From positions 148,570-212,569 of the forward strand of contig NZ_AXVK01000020.1 in assembly GCF_000482485.1 (NCBI RefSeq): 64,000 bases of DNA, read 5' to 3'. Within the stretch, counting starts at the first letter, position 1. Each line of letters starts with the position of its first letter. Made by a program: the position numbers and the translations under genes. The stretch comes from Paucisalibacillus globulus DSM 18846. GTDB lineage: Bacteria > Bacillota > Bacilli > Bacillales > Amphibacillaceae. Positions 37,527 through 47,429 of the stretch are shown here, piece by piece. The notes under the pieces were generated by a model. That model did not search any database and had not been told where the DNA came from. It saw only the letters and a program-made list of their open reading frames with translations.

Positions 37527-37879
37527 TGTATCTCTCCTTTATTTTTTGTATTGAGTTCATTAATTTTGCTTGAAATGAATCCCCATTTTTCCCAAAAAAT
37601 TTCAAGTTGCTCTTGACCTGCTGCATTGAGTGTGTAAAATTTTCTTGGCGGACCCATAGTGGATGGCTTTTTCTCGATATCCACTAGATTATTTTTTTCG
37701 AGCCGCATAGTAATAGTATAAACTGTGCCTTCAACTACATCAGTGAACCCAAGATTACGGAGGTGTTGCGTGATTTCATACCCGTAAGTTTCGCCACGGC
37801 TGATGATTTCAAGCACACACCCCTCAAGCACTCCTTTCAGCATTTCTGTAATATTTTTCAAATTTGTCCGTCCTTCCAT
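37523..37879 (-). CDS. PadR family transcriptional regulator
   Basis: A 118-residue winged helix regulator: [23 protein letters not shown], recognition region [19 protein letters not shown], and wing [13 protein letters not shown] are diagnostic of PadR. A C-terminal dimerisation helix follows. Likely autoregulatory: a palindrome overlaps its promoter. The ATG at 37879 is used; a TTG at 37861 is a possible alternative. Confidence 0.9.
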   Translation of the reverse strand: MEGRTNLKNITEMLKGVLEGCVLEIISRGETYGYEITQHLRNLGFTDVVEGTVYTITMRLEKNNLVDIEKKPSTMGPPRKFYTLNAAGQEQLEIFWEKWGFISSKINELNTKNKGEIQ

Positions 37880-37935
37880 TGGTATTCACCATATTTTCAT
37901 TCAGTATTCTGTATTGCATATATTCTGTATTACTT

Positions 37936-37975
37936 ACTACTAGTATATAGTAACGCATAGTAGTATCGTTGTCAA
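37936..37975 (-). promoter_or_regulatory. Sigma-A promoter of the PadR operon with palindromic operator
   Basis: Minus strand: TTGACA (37970–37975), a 17-nt spacer and TACTAT (37947–37952), a near-consensus promoter. ACTACTA (37936–37942) and TAGTAGT (37958–37964) form an inverted repeat covering the -10, like PadR operators built on ATACT/AGTAT half-sites. The rest of the 565-nt gap to nrdJ is AT-rich with only the nrdJ terminator. Confidence 0.7.
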
Positions 37976-38339
37976 GAATATATACCTTAAAAAAACACTC
38001 GTTATTACGTGCTTCAATGGTGTTTTCAACAAATTAAATAGCTCTAATTTAGTTTACTTTTTGATGACGTTACATTACAAATCTCGCGACTTTACCCCCT
38101 CTATATAGAGTAAAACGTCCTGGTGATGGTACATATTGGTCTTAACCCAGAATTTCTAATCGCTTCTAAATTCTTATCCAAGCCCATCCTTCAACTTTCT
38201 CTCTATTGATAATAATCGATTTCGTTTTGCCCTGAAACCCCTCCTAGTTAAATGATTCATTTGAAGTAAATGAGACAATCGATTAAATATCGGACCATAT
38301 ATAGGTAACATTCACAACTGTTTTTTGGAGAAGCAAAAA

Positions 38340-38376
38340 AACAACCTCTTACGGCTAGGATGCCAAAAAGGTTGTT
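38340..38376 (-). terminator. Terminator of nrdJ
   Basis: AACAACCT / AGGTTGTT arms with an inner GGC/GCC stem, followed on the minus strand by TTTTTTTGCTTC; about 70 nt after the nrdJ stop. Confidence 0.75.
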
Positions 38377-38444
38377 CTTTATGAAACATTAATTCAGATT
38401 ATCAGACTTTAACTCATAACTACATCATTTTTATATTTATGATA

Positions 38445-39050
38445 TTATAGTCCACACTTTAATTGCGCACCACAACTTGTACAAGTATTGCATCCACCGA
38501 TGTCTTCTACGCTTCCCCCACGACACACAGGGCAAGTGTCTCCTACTTCTGAACCAATTGTTACATCTGTTGATTTTAACTCTTGGATTGTATCCATTAA
38601 TACAACTTTTTTCGGTTCAACTGTTTCTTCAAATAATTCCGTTTGTTCAAACGTATTTTCTTCGGCTTTTAGTGTTAATACTTGAGTGTCACGACTTCCG
38701 TCAACATATACCGTACCGCCTTTTGCTCCACCACGATATAATCTACGGTATACACTTTCAACCTGATCTACTGTATATCCTTTTGGAGCATTTACAGTTT
38801 TAGAAATTGAACTATCAACCCAGCGTTGAATAACACATTGTGTATCTGCATGTGCTTCAGGAGCTAATTCCATTGCAGTAACAAACCACTCTGGTAGGTT
38901 ATTAGGATCCACATCTGGGTTCGCATCTAAATATTCTTGAACGATATCTGCTTTTACTTCGATAAATTTGCCTAATCTTCCACTTCTGAAGTATGAGAAG
39001 GAGAAGTATGGTTCTAATCCTGTTGACACTCCAACCATTGTACCTGTGCT
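38445..39050 (-). CDS. nrdJ: B12-dependent ribonucleotide reductase NrdJ, 3' exon
   Basis: Second exon, 201 codons plus stop, beginning STGTMVGVSTGLEPYFSFSY directly after the intron. It completes the alpha/beta-barrel of the class II reductase and carries the C-terminal Cys-rich tail (DTCPVCRGGSVEDIGG and CTSCGAQLKCGL), a zinc-ribbon-like region plus redox cysteines that re-reduce the active site. A GTG at 39053 can be read as a start, but in context it is the last three intron bases. Translated alone it would lack the active site. Confidence 0.9.
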   Translation of the reverse strand, partial: STGTMVGVSTGLEPYFSFSYFRSGRLGKFIEVKADIVQEYLDANPDVDPNNLPEWFVTAMELAPEAHADTQCVIQRWVDSSISKTVNAPKGYTVDQVESVYRRLYRGGAKGGTVYVDGSRDTQVLTLKAEENTFEQTELFEETVEPKKVVLMDTIQELKSTDVTIGSEVGDTCPVCRGGSVEDIGGCNTCTSCGAQLKCGL

Positions 39051-40199
39051 CACAATTGTTACTCTCTATTCCTAGAGGGCGGGACTATTATTACCCGCTC
39101 CATATGTCGCCATATGGGTCAGACTATATCATCAACCATTCTTGAATGTCTTTTTCTATGACAAGGATACTCACATAAAGCAATCAAATTAGATAGTTGA
39201 TTAGCTTTTTCCCAATCTCCATTAAATTCTCTGAATGGAATAATATGATGGACAGAAAGCTCCTGGCCATATTCCTTTTCAGTAACACCACAGTCCTGAC
39301 AAATATAGTTATCTCTTTTTCTAACTATCCTTCGCTGATTCAACCAATTAGGTCCATAATAATTTATATCTCCACCAGCCCATGTTCCACTATTCGCTCC
39401 TGCAAACATTTTACTTTCTGTATAATATATCCCCATACATTCTATTGAGCAAAAATTTAACACTCTAACAGCAGAAGGTTTCTTTTCAAATTTTTTACTG
39501 CAATTAGTACAATATAAAATTGTTCTCATTTTGTATTGTACTTTTGCCCTCTCGCCATTTGCTTTTCCTAAACAATTTTTCGAGCAGTATTTTGCAGTTT
39601 TTTGTCTGTTTTTAGGGACAATAAATTCTTTACTACAGGTTTTGCATATTATAGTGACATCTTTTCTTAAATGCTGGTTTATAAGGTGACCGTATTTTAA
39701 TTGGTATAATCGTTTGCATTCATGATTACAAAAGTTTCGCTCTCCAATTTCAGAAGGTTTTCTCTCAATTTCATTATTACAATAAATACAGTTAATAGTT
39801 TGTTTCTTTTTCAATTCCTTCCAAAATTGAGGGGGATTTTTCCTCTGATAATCTGTTTTACACGCTCTAGAACAATACTTTTTTCTGTCATAATGACTGG
39901 GCTTCACTTTAATTTCTTTATCACAATTAAGACAATTCTTTTTCATACGAACCATCCTTAACTCGTTTTATAAATCATAAAACAAGAACTCCTGTTCGTC
40001 AACGGTTGCTCGGCATGTAGTCGTTGAGGGGTCAGCCACGACTTCCCTGCGGATTGTCTGGTAGGTTATTTAACCAACACTTTTGCATTTTTACCTTTTG
40101 ACTAGCTGGCAAAGCTAGGTAGCAAAAAGATACTCCAGGGTTTCCCGCATATAGCCAAGTTTACGCTACATTTTTACAAATGTAGGGGGCAACGTGTTT
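39051..40199 (-). other. Group I intron in nrdJ
   Basis: A 1,149-nt insertion between codons for APTG and STGTMVG, which are contiguous in NrdJ. Exon 1 ends in U and the intron ends in G, the group I rule. Visible core (minus-strand sense): P1, exon GGGU pairing with internal guide GCCC with a U·G at the splice site; P2 hairpin at 40166–40185; P element GCGGGAAACCC (40138–40148); Q AATCCGCAGGG (40045–40055); R CAACGACTACA (about 40016–40026); S GATGATATAGTCTG (39120–39133), R and S forming P7; and P9-region hairpins with a GCGA loop (39100–39117) and a GGAA loop (39063–39076). An endonuclease gene lies between R and S. Confidence 0.92.
39119..39946 (-). CDS. Intron-encoded HNH homing endonuclease with four zinc-ribbon repeats
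   Basis: About 275 residues. Four tandem CxxC…CxxxC units (CLNCDKEIKVKPSHYDRKKYC and three like it) occupy residues 1–175 and probably bind DNA. Then comes an NSGTWAGGD element of the type found in intron endonucleases, and an HNH nuclease domain (CQDCGVTEKEYGQELSVHHI, with NLIALC and HRKRH). It should cut intronless nrdJ alleles and drive intron homing. ATG at 39946 has AAGG 9 nt upstream; an ATG at 39955 is too close. The stop codon lies inside the intron S element. Confidence 0.88.
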   Translation of the reverse strand: MKKNCLNCDKEIKVKPSHYDRKKYCSRACKTDYQRKNPPQFWKELKKKQTINCIYCNNEIERKPSEIGERNFCNHECKRLYQLKYGHLINQHLRKDVTIICKTCSKEFIVPKNRQKTAKYCSKNCLGKANGERAKVQYKMRTILYCTNCSKKFEKKPSAVRVLNFCSIECMGIYYTESKMFAGANSGTWAGGDINYYGPNWLNQRRIVRKRDNYICQDCGVTEKEYGQELSVHHIIPFREFNGDWEKANQLSNLIALCEYPCHRKRHSRMVDDIV

Positions 40200-42152
40200 A
40201 CCCGTAGGTGCAACAGTTAATAGGTGCGAATTCCTGATACCATGTTCAAGAATACCTTTACGGATATCTTCAGGCATTCCTTTCATGTAACCAGTATTAA
40301 CAAATGCTTCGCGTAATTCTTTTGTTTCTTCATCTGTTTCTCCAACTAAGAATGGGAAACTTCCCTTTTCTTTCGCAAGTTGGACAGATTCACGATATGC
40401 CGTTGTAGCAATAGTTTCAAAAATCTTATCTACTAAATGATTACCTTCCTCAGATCCATATTCAGTTTCACAATAGATAAGAAGATCATGTAGCCCCATC
40501 ACTCCGAGTCCAACACGTCGTTCCCCTAGTGCTTGTTTCTTGTTTTCTTTGAGGAAGTATGGAGTAGCATCAATAACATTATCTTGCATGCGTACACCAG
40601 TTTTTACGGTTTGTTCTAATTTTACAAAGTCAACAGTTTTACTTACCTTGTTTGCCATTTCACCAAGGTTTACTGCTGCTAGGTTACAGACAGAAAATGG
40701 TGCAAGAGGTTGCTCGCCACACGGGTTTGTAGCTACAACTTGTTGACCATATGCTTTTGCATTGGTCATGTCGTTCGCATTATCAATAAAGAAAATACCA
40801 GGTTCAGCAGAATACGTAGCACAAATGTTAATTAAATTCCAAAGCTCTTTTGCTTTTACACGGCGATACACACGGACACCATAGCCCATTTCTTCCCACT
40901 TACGTACGTCACCAACATTGTGCCAGTCTTCGTTATAAGCTTTCATTTCTTCTTCATTGTAATTTTCTACATCTGGGAATTTCAGCTCGTACCAAGTATC
41001 ATTTTCAACTGCTTCCATAAAATCTTTCGTAATACATACTGAAATATTCGCTCCAGTTAAGAATTCTGAGTTGTGTACGGAGTATCTTCCACCAGTTCTT
41101 AATTTTTCTTCCGCTTCCCTAATAACTTGATTCGTAAATCCTCCTTGACCAGGAATGCTCTTATAATTTAATACTCCTTGGTAAAGATCGGATTCAGTCT
41201 CAGAAAGTGGAGTAAACTTCAATTTTTCTTGCGCCAATTTCTTTATTTGTTTATCTTCTGTATTCTCAATAAGATAACGAAGAATTCTCGGATTTTGCAT
41301 TTTTGAGATAATGAATTCGATGATATCAGGGTGATTATCTACTAACATAATCATTTGAGCACCCCTGCGAGATCCACCTTGCTCAACAAGATGAGTAAGC
41401 TTCGCAATATCATCCAACCATGAAACCGAACCAGATGATTTACCATTTACACCTCTTGCAAGTGCATTACGTGGACGAAGTGTTGAACCATTCGTTCCTA
41501 CTCCTCCACCTCTACTCATAATTTCCATTACTTGTTTACGATGTTCGGAAATACCTTCGCGAGAGTCTTTTACGTATGGCATTACATAACAGTTAAAGTA
41601 CGTTACTTCTGTATCGGATCCTGCACCATATAATACTCTTCCTGCAGGTATGAAATTAAGATTAGACAATTCTTGATAGAATTTTTCATATGACTCTCTA
41701 CGTAATTCTTCGGTTGACTCAACACTTGCTAGACCAGTAGCATTACGTTTAGCAATTTGCTCGTAAAAAATTTCAAGAGGTTTATCTATACTATCCAATC
41801 CTCTTTTAACTACGCCTGTTTCAGCTTCTTCTCCATCTAATACCGAAACATAATCTGGCTCCACTTGAACTAATGCCTCATTATTGATACGGTCAATAGA
41901 CTTGATAAACCCTAAGCCTCTTGCTGGGAATTTCGGATCTGCTTTTACAGTTAATACAACGAAGTCCCCTTCTTTTATTGTCTTTTTTTCTGTATCCTTA
42001 AAGGAATAACGGTCCAGCATAACCAGCCTAGACACACCCTTATGTAGTAGTTTCATATCTGGGGTAATTGGGTGTACTTGTGGAAATTGTTTTATATCTT
42101 CATTTAGTATTTCCACATTAATGTTTGTTCTTGTTTCGACAACCGTAGACAT
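40200..42152 (-). CDS. nrdJ: B12-dependent ribonucleotide reductase NrdJ, 5' exon
   Basis: First exon, 651 codons, of a class II (adenosylcobalamin) reductase making deoxyribonucleotides without oxygen; spliced length would be 852 residues. Seen: FIPAGRVLYGAG, FNCYVMPYVKDS, GGGVGTNGSTLRPRNA, the radical-site block NPCGEQPLAPFSVCNLAAVN with the active Cys and Glu, and LLTVAPTG at the splice site. Without splicing translation would add 12 intron-encoded residues and stop. ATG at 42152 follows AAAAGGAGAGG. Two NrdR-like boxes lie upstream. Confidence 0.94.
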
Positions 42153-42238
42153 TATACCTCTCCTTTTAGACAAAATTCTCCATTCTAGTAATCTAGAATT
42201 TCATTAGTAATACCATACCATATCTAGATTATTATTTA

Positions 42239-42280
42239 CAACATATTGTATGTGTTTTTTTACCAAAACACTACATATAG
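42239..42280 (-). promoter_or_regulatory. Pair of NrdR boxes upstream of nrdJ
   Basis: CAACATATTG (42239–42248) and CTACATATAG (42271–42280) each match 9 of 10 positions of the NrdR core CwAtATaTwG and are 32 bp apart, three helical turns, the spacing NrdR needs to bind as a pair. A TTGACA lies upstream on the minus strand (about 42307–42312). This implies repression of nrdJ when dATP is sufficient. NrdR itself is not in the window. Confidence 0.65.
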
Positions 42281-42481
42281 TAAATAACGCATATAATATA
42301 TTTTTTGTCAAAATCAATAATAAACAAAAAACAAAGAAAACCGATGATTTTTAAAGCAAATCACGTATAAATCTAGTAAATTAAACAAATTCTATAATTG
42401 CATCTCAATATAGAATTATGCTATTCAACATTATTCTGCAAAATTCGACAAAAGTAAGATTTTTATTCCTATAGAAAAACT

Positions 42482-42510
42482 TTGAAAAAAAAACTGTTTC
42501 AGCCTATAAT
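42482..42510 (+). promoter_or_regulatory. Sigma-A promoter of yqhL
   Basis: TTGAAA, a 17-nt spacer and a perfect TATAAT, 35 nt before the yqhL ATG. The remainder of the 393-nt nrdJ–yqhL gap is AT-rich and holds the NrdR boxes. Confidence 0.75.
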
Positions 42511-42545
42511 AAAATAGTATTAAGTGAAAGACGGGGGATTAATAG

Positions 42546-42920
42546 ATGTTGAAATATCTTTTATTAGCACTAATTGTTTTTATTGTAATTTCAGTATTTC
42601 GTTACTTTAGACAACGTAATTACCTTAAAACAATAACCGAGGATCAATTCCGTGAAGGGTATCGAAAAGCACAATTGATAGACGTAAGAGAACCACAAGA
42701 ATTCAAAAATGGACACATTCTAGGTGCTAGAAATATTCCTGTTACACAAATGAAGCAGCGATTAATTGAAATTCGTCCGGATAAACCGGTTTACCTGTAT
42801 TGCCAAAGTGGAGCACGTTCACAAAGAGCTGCACAACTTTTACACAAAAAGGGTTATAAAGATATCAGCCAATTAAAAGGCGGATTTAAAAAATGGACGG
42901 GAAAAGTTAAAAGAGGATAA
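42546..42920 (+). CDS. yqhL: Rhodanese-like domain protein (YqhL)
   Basis: A 124-residue membrane-anchored sulfurtransferase-like protein: N-terminal helix (YLLLALIVFIVISVF) then a single rhodanese domain with DVREPQEFKNGHI and the catalytic Cys loop YCQSGARSQRAAQLL. Adjacent to the gcv genes as in B. subtilis. Substrate unknown. Confidence 0.92.
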   Translation: MLKYLLLALIVFIVISVFRYFRQRNYLKTITEDQFREGYRKAQLIDVREPQEFKNGHILGARNIPVTQMKQRLIEIRPDKPVYLYCQSGARSQRAAQLLHKKGYKDISQLKGGFKKWTGKVKRG

Positions 42921-42923
42921 AAT

Positions 42924-42957
42924 AAAAATGCCTTAGGGATTAGCCTAAGGCATTTTT
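42924..42957 (+). terminator. Bidirectional terminator between yqhL and gcvPB
   Basis: Perfect 14-bp stem AAAAATGCCTTAGG / CCTAAGGCATTTTT with a 6-nt loop; stops 3 nt from both gene ends. Confidence 0.92.
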
Positions 42958-42959
42958 AT

Positions 42960-44420
42960 TTAATCTTTGTAATATCTTAAAATTGGTTTTCTGGCAGCTG
43001 TAGTCTCATCCATGCGCTTAACAACCGTATGATGAGGAGCTTCCTGAACAATCTCCGGATTATTTTCCGCTTCCTCAGCAATTTGTAACATCGTATCGAT
43101 AAATCCATCCAATGTCTCTTTTGATTCGGTCTCAGTAGGCTCTACCATTAAAGCCTCTTCCACATTTAATGGGAAGTATATGGTTGGCGGATGATAGCTA
43201 AAGTCTAGAAGACGTTTTGCAATATCTAATGTACGAACCCCTAGTTTCTTCTGTCTCCGTCCGGAAAGTACAAATTCATGCTTACAATGCTGTGAGTAAG
43301 GTAAATCATATGCCTTCTCTAACTTACGCATCATATAGTTAGCATTTAATACCGCATACTCACTAACCTTTTTAAGTCCTTCAGCGCCCATTGTACGAAT
43401 ATACGTGTATGCACGAAGGTTTATACCAAAGTTTCCGTAGTAGGGCTTTACACGACCAATGGATTGTGGACGATCATATTCAAATGTATAGAAGTCATCT
43501 TGTTTTACAATTAATGGTTTTGGTAAATATGGCTCTAATTCTGCAGAAACCCCAACAGGACCTGATCCAGGACCTCCACCACCGTGTGGGCCTGTGAATG
43601 TTTTATGCAAGTTTAGATGAACCACGTCAAATCCCATGTCACCCGGGCGAGCATAACCCATGATGGCATTTAAGTTTGCACCGTCGTAGTATAATTTACC
43701 ACCTGCCCCATGAACAATCTCTGCCATTTCTAATATTTCTGTTTCGAAAAGCCCAAGTGTATTTGGGTTTGTTAACATAAGTGCTGCTACATCATCCCCA
43801 ACAACACGTTTTAAGTCTTCCAGATCAACTAAACCATTTTCATTCGATTTTACTGTAACTGCTTCAAATCCCGCAACTGTTGCGGAAGCTGGATTAGTTC
43901 CATGAGCAGAGTCTGGAACAATAACCTTTGTACGATGGTAATCGCCGTTTGCTTCATGGAATGCACGAATCATCATTAGACCAGTCCACTCACCATGTGC
44001 TCCAGCTGCTGATTGTAAAGATACCCCAGCCATTCCAGTAATCTCTTTTAATGATTCTTGAAGATCAAACATCATTTCAAGAGCACCTTGTACCGTTTTT
44101 GGATCTTGGTATGGATGAACATGGCTAAATCCATTTAAACGAGCTACATCCTCGTTAATTTTTGGATTGTATTTCATCGTACAAGAGCCTAATGGATAAA
44201 AACCAGAATCCACACCATAATTTCGGTTTGATAGGCCAGTGTAATGACGGATAATATCAAGCTCACTTACTTCTGGCAACTCTGGAGCTTCTTGTCTAAC
44301 ATAGGTCTCAGTTAATTCTGCTTCCAAGTCAACAACTGGCACATCTATATCAGGTAAGTTAAAGCTTACTCTTCCCTCTTTACTACGTTCAAAAATTAAT
44401 GGAAAATCTTGATTATTCAT
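42960..44420 (-). CDS. gcvPB: Glycine dehydrogenase (decarboxylating) subunit 2
   Basis: A 486-residue PLP subunit of the glycine cleavage P-protein. The PLP Lys lies in [20 protein letters not shown], and [20 protein letters not shown] is the family N-terminal block. With GcvPA it decarboxylates glycine and transfers aminomethyl to lipoylated GcvH (encoded elsewhere). Overlaps the end of gcvPA by 8 nt. Confidence 0.96.
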   Translation of the reverse strand: MNNQDFPLIFERSKEGRVSFNLPDIDVPVVDLEAELTETYVRQEAPELPEVSELDIIRHYTGLSNRNYGVDSGFYPLGSCTMKYNPKINEDVARLNGFSHVHPYQDPKTVQGALEMMFDLQESLKEITGMAGVSLQSAAGAHGEWTGLMMIRAFHEANGDYHRTKVIVPDSAHGTNPASATVAGFEAVTVKSNENGLVDLEDLKRVVGDDVAALMLTNPNTLGLFETEILEMAEIVHGAGGKLYYDGANLNAIMGYARPGDMGFDVVHLNLHKTFTGPHGGGGPGSGPVGVSAELEPYLPKPLIVKQDDFYTFEYDRPQSIGRVKPYYGNFGINLRAYTYIRTMGAEGLKKVSEYAVLNANYMMRKLEKAYDLPYSQHCKHEFVLSGRRQKKLGVRTLDIAKRLLDFSYHPPTIYFPLNVEEALMVEPTETESKETLDGFIDTMLQIAEEAENNPEIVQEAPHHTVVKRMDETTAARKPILRYYKD

Positions 44421-45762
44421 GGATATCCCCCAATTCTTTTACAAAAGCATCAATTTCCTCTTTTGTACGAATTTCTGTTACGGCTACTAACATATGCCCT
44501 TCAAGCTCTGGATAGTAAGTGGCGAGATCATATCCCCCAATAAAACCTTTTTCCAATAACATATCATTTGCCTCTTTTACAGTAACAGGAAGTTTCACGA
44601 CAAACTCATTAAAGAAAGAGCCAGTTGATATTACTTCAAAGCCTGCATCTTCAAACTTTTTCTTCGCATAACGAGCCTTTTGCATATTAAGTTCAGACAT
44701 TTTCTTCAATCCATGTTTTCCAATAGAGCTCATCGCAACGGAACTTGCTAATGCATTTAAAGCTTGGTTGGAACAAATATTTGATGTTGCTTTATCACGG
44801 CGAATATGTTGTTCTCTTGCCTGTAATGTCAATACAAAACCACGAAGACCATATTCATCAGTGGTTTGACCAACTAAACGTCCTGGAATTTTTCGCATCA
44901 GTTTTTCCGTTGTTGCAAAATAGCCACAGTGTGGACCTCCAAATTGTGCTGGAATTCCAAAAACTTGTGTATCCCCAACAACGATATCTGCCCCAAACTT
45001 ACCAGGTGGTGTTAGGTAACCAAGTGATAATGGATTACTTGATACAATAAACATCGCTTTAGATTGTTGGTCCAATATATTTCTTACTTCTGCTAATGGT
45101 TCAATTTGTCCGAAGAAGTTCGGATATTGCATGACAACACTAGCTGTCTTTTCATCTAATTCATGGGCTAATTGATTTAAATCAGTACGCCCATTAATAT
45201 GGTCAATATATACAATTTCGAGATTAGGTCCTTTTCCATAGGTCTCGATAACTGCTTGTGATTCTGGATGTACTGCTTTAGAAACTAGTATTTTTTTCTT
45301 TCTAGTTTGTGCAGCACTTAAGTTTACTGCTTCTGCAAGTGATGTTCCTCCGTCATACATGGAAGAGTTGGCTACAGGCATACCGGTTAATTCAGAAATC
45401 ATCGTTTGGAATTCAAATATTGCTTGTAATTCACCTTGTGAAATCTCTGGCTGGTATGGTGTATATGCAGTATAGAATTCGGAACGAGAGATAACATGAT
45501 CAACAACTGAAGGAATAAAATGATCATAAACCCCCGCACCAAGAAATGAAGTATATTCCATTAAGTTATAATTTTTATTTGCCATTTGAACAAGTTCTTT
45601 TTTCAAATCCGCTTCACTTTTTGGAGCTTTTAAATTTAGAACTTCTTTCAAGCGCACTTTTTCTGGTATATCCGAAAATAATTCATCTGTTGAACTGACA
45701 CCAATCGTATCAAGCATTTCTTGTTTATCTGTTTCGGTCATTGGTAAATAACGAAAATCCAT
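44413..45762 (-). CDS. gcvPA: Glycine dehydrogenase (decarboxylating) subunit 1
   Basis: A 449-residue subunit beginning [18 protein letters not shown], with the conserved [17 protein letters not shown] and [12 protein letters not shown] segments. It lacks the PLP Lys, which is in GcvPB. Middle gene of gcvT-gcvPA-gcvPB, the split P-protein arrangement of Bacilli. Confidence 0.96.
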   Translation of the reverse strand: MDFRYLPMTETDKQEMLDTIGVSSTDELFSDIPEKVRLKEVLNLKAPKSEADLKKELVQMANKNYNLMEYTSFLGAGVYDHFIPSVVDHVISRSEFYTAYTPYQPEISQGELQAIFEFQTMISELTGMPVANSSMYDGGTSLAEAVNLSAAQTRKKKILVSKAVHPESQAVIETYGKGPNLEIVYIDHINGRTDLNQLAHELDEKTASVVMQYPNFFGQIEPLAEVRNILDQQSKAMFIVSSNPLSLGYLTPPGKFGADIVVGDTQVFGIPAQFGGPHCGYFATTEKLMRKIPGRLVGQTTDEYGLRGFVLTLQAREQHIRRDKATSNICSNQALNALASSVAMSSIGKHGLKKMSELNMQKARYAKKKFEDAGFEVISTGSFFNEFVVKLPVTVKEANDMLLEKGFIGGYDLATYYPELEGHMLVAVTEIRTKEEIDAFVKELGDIHE

Positions 45763-45780
45763 ACTAATTCCCTCCCCCTT

Positions 45781-46893
45781 TTAATCCTGCTTCAAGAATG
45801 TTCTTGGAATAATTTTAGCACGAAGTCTACGTTTTCTAACTTGTATCTCAAGCTCCGTATCTTCGACTGCATGCTCCGTATTAATTAAAGCTAAACCTAT
45901 ATTTTTTTGTAAGGTAGGTGATTGTGTACCAGAGGTTACAATACCAATTTCTTCCTCACCATGGAATACTTCATAACCATGACGCGGAATACCTTTATCA
46001 ATCATTTCAATACCAACCAATTTACGTTTTGTCCCATTTTCCACTTGATCTTTTAACACTTCTTTTCCAATAAAATCAGCTTCTTTGTTTACTTTTACAG
46101 CAAACTTGAGGCCCGCTTCAATCGGAGAAATAGTAGCAGATAACTCCTGACCATAAAGTGGTAGATTTGCTTCAAAACGAAGGGTATCCCTCGCTCCAAG
46201 ACCTACTGGCATAAGTCCTTTTTCCTTTCCAGCTTCCAGAATCAAATTCCATAGACTTGGTCCAACTTCTACCGGTATATATATTTCAAAACCATCCTCA
46301 CCTGTATAACCAGTTCTTGATACAAGTCCTGGTTTATTAATACCAGTAAAAAAGACTTCTTTTTCAAATCGGAAAAATTTAATGGAACCTAAATCTGTTT
46401 TTGTTATCGTTTGTAAAATTTCTTCTGCTTTTGGACCTTGTAGTGCTAATTGAGCAAAGTCGGAAGAAACATTTTGGATGGTAACCTCTTCATGGGAATA
46501 AAAATTGTTCTTAACCATCCATTCATAATCTTTATCCGTATTTGCTGCATTGACAACTACTAAGTATTCTTTCTCATCAAGCATATAAATTAAAAAATCA
46601 TCCACCGTTCCACCATCTTCATAACACATAAAAGCATATTGTGCTTTGTTAGGAACCAATTTTGATACATCATTAGTTGTTACATATTGTAGATATTCTA
46701 AGCTTTTTGGACCTGTTACTAAGATTTCACCCATATGGGAAACATCAAATAAACCTGCTTTCGTTCTAGTCGTTTCATGTTCTACCTTGATGCTTGAAAA
46801 TTGTACTGGTAAATCCCATCCACCAAAGTCAATTGTTTTTGCCCCATATTTCTCGTATTCTGGATAGATAGGGGTTCTTTTCAGTTCACTCAC
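45781..46893 (-). CDS. gcvT: Glycine cleavage system aminomethyltransferase
   Basis: A 370-residue T-protein that moves the aminomethyl carbon to THF, giving 5,10-methylene-THF and ammonia. Seen: [20 protein letters not shown], the catalytic Asp region FDVSHMGEI, and [17 protein letters not shown] start with AAAGGGAGTGG. First gene of the operon, controlled by the upstream tandem glycine riboswitch. Confidence 0.96.
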   Translation of the reverse strand: MSELKRTPIYPEYEKYGAKTIDFGGWDLPVQFSSIKVEHETTRTKAGLFDVSHMGEILVTGPKSLEYLQYVTTNDVSKLVPNKAQYAFMCYEDGGTVDDFLIYMLDEKEYLVVVNAANTDKDYEWMVKNNFYSHEEVTIQNVSSDFAQLALQGPKAEEILQTITKTDLGSIKFFRFEKEVFFTGINKPGLVSRTGYTGEDGFEIYIPVEVGPSLWNLILEAGKEKGLMPVGLGARDTLRFEANLPLYGQELSATISPIEAGLKFAVKVNKEADFIGKEVLKDQVENGTKRKLVGIEMIDKGIPRHGYEVFHGEEEIGIVTSGTQSPTLQKNIGLALINTEHAVEDTELEIQVRKRRLRAKIIPRTFLKQD

Positions 46894-46944
46894 AATTTTC
46901 CACTCCCTTTTAAATTTTCTAATTTTTAACCATAAAAATAGAGA

Positions 46945-46981
46945 CAGTATATAAGGAATTAAATAACCCTAATCTATACTG
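46945..46981 (-). terminator. Expression-platform hairpin of the glycine riboswitch
   Basis: CAGTAT / ATACTG arms plus a weaker inner stem lie directly after the second aptamer and before gcvT, followed on the minus strand by a CTCTATTTTTATGG tail. It probably acts as the conditional terminator, though the T run is interrupted. Confidence 0.55.
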
Positions 46982-47165
46982 CCCCTGTCCTGTAACCAGA
47001 AAGTTTAGCATATTCTATGGAAGAAATGCGTGCTTCGTAGGTGGTCTACATCTGTAGACGCTCTCCAGAGGTGCGTCCTACAAGAGTTCTTTTGCCTGAG
47101 AGATTCACATTGCAGCTTGCTCCTTCGGCGTTACTTATCATTATAGATAAGTAATCTCTCCCCTT
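46978..47165 (-). ncRNA. Tandem glycine riboswitch upstream of gcvT
   Basis: The minus strand carries two successive glycine aptamers. Aptamer 1 starts GGGGAGAGATT and has ACGCCGAAGGAGCAAG and AATCTCTCAGGCAAAAG; aptamer 2 has CTGGAGAG, the divergent core CTACGAAGCACGC, and AAACTTTCTGGTTACAGGAC. Such tandem aptamers turn on glycine cleavage genes when glycine is plentiful. Aptamer 2 departs more from consensus, with a shortened P3 region. It fills most of the 536-nt gcvT–yqhH gap. Confidence 0.93.
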
Positions 47166-47246
47166 GTAATCATTCGCTTTTATGAAATTCTATCTTTATG
47201 GTTATACTATGTATCAAAACTCTTTTATTACAAAGATTTCGCTTAC

Positions 47247-47252
47247 ATTATA
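47247..47252 (-). promoter_or_regulatory. -10 element of the gcvT promoter
   Basis: Minus-strand TGGTATAAT is an extended -10 about 80 nt upstream of the first aptamer; the -35 region is weak. Placement suits a transcript that begins before the riboswitch. Confidence 0.5.
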
Positions 47253-47429
47253 CCACACAACTATTAAAATGTGTCTCTTATATTTAAATTAGCTATTTTC
47301 CTAATAAGGTTGTTTAGCGATGATTTTGTTCATCCTACCAAAAGTAATAGGTAATGAATAACAGCCTTTAATGATTAGAACACTTATCTAATATACCAAT
47401 GGTGAAATTCATGATAAAGGAAGTATGGA

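Noticed and set aside
38445..42152. An intein instead of an intron in nrdJ
   Set aside because: The frame stops 12 codons after APTG, the insert holds many stops, and the endonuclease has its own ribosome site; the RNA core elements identify a group I intron.
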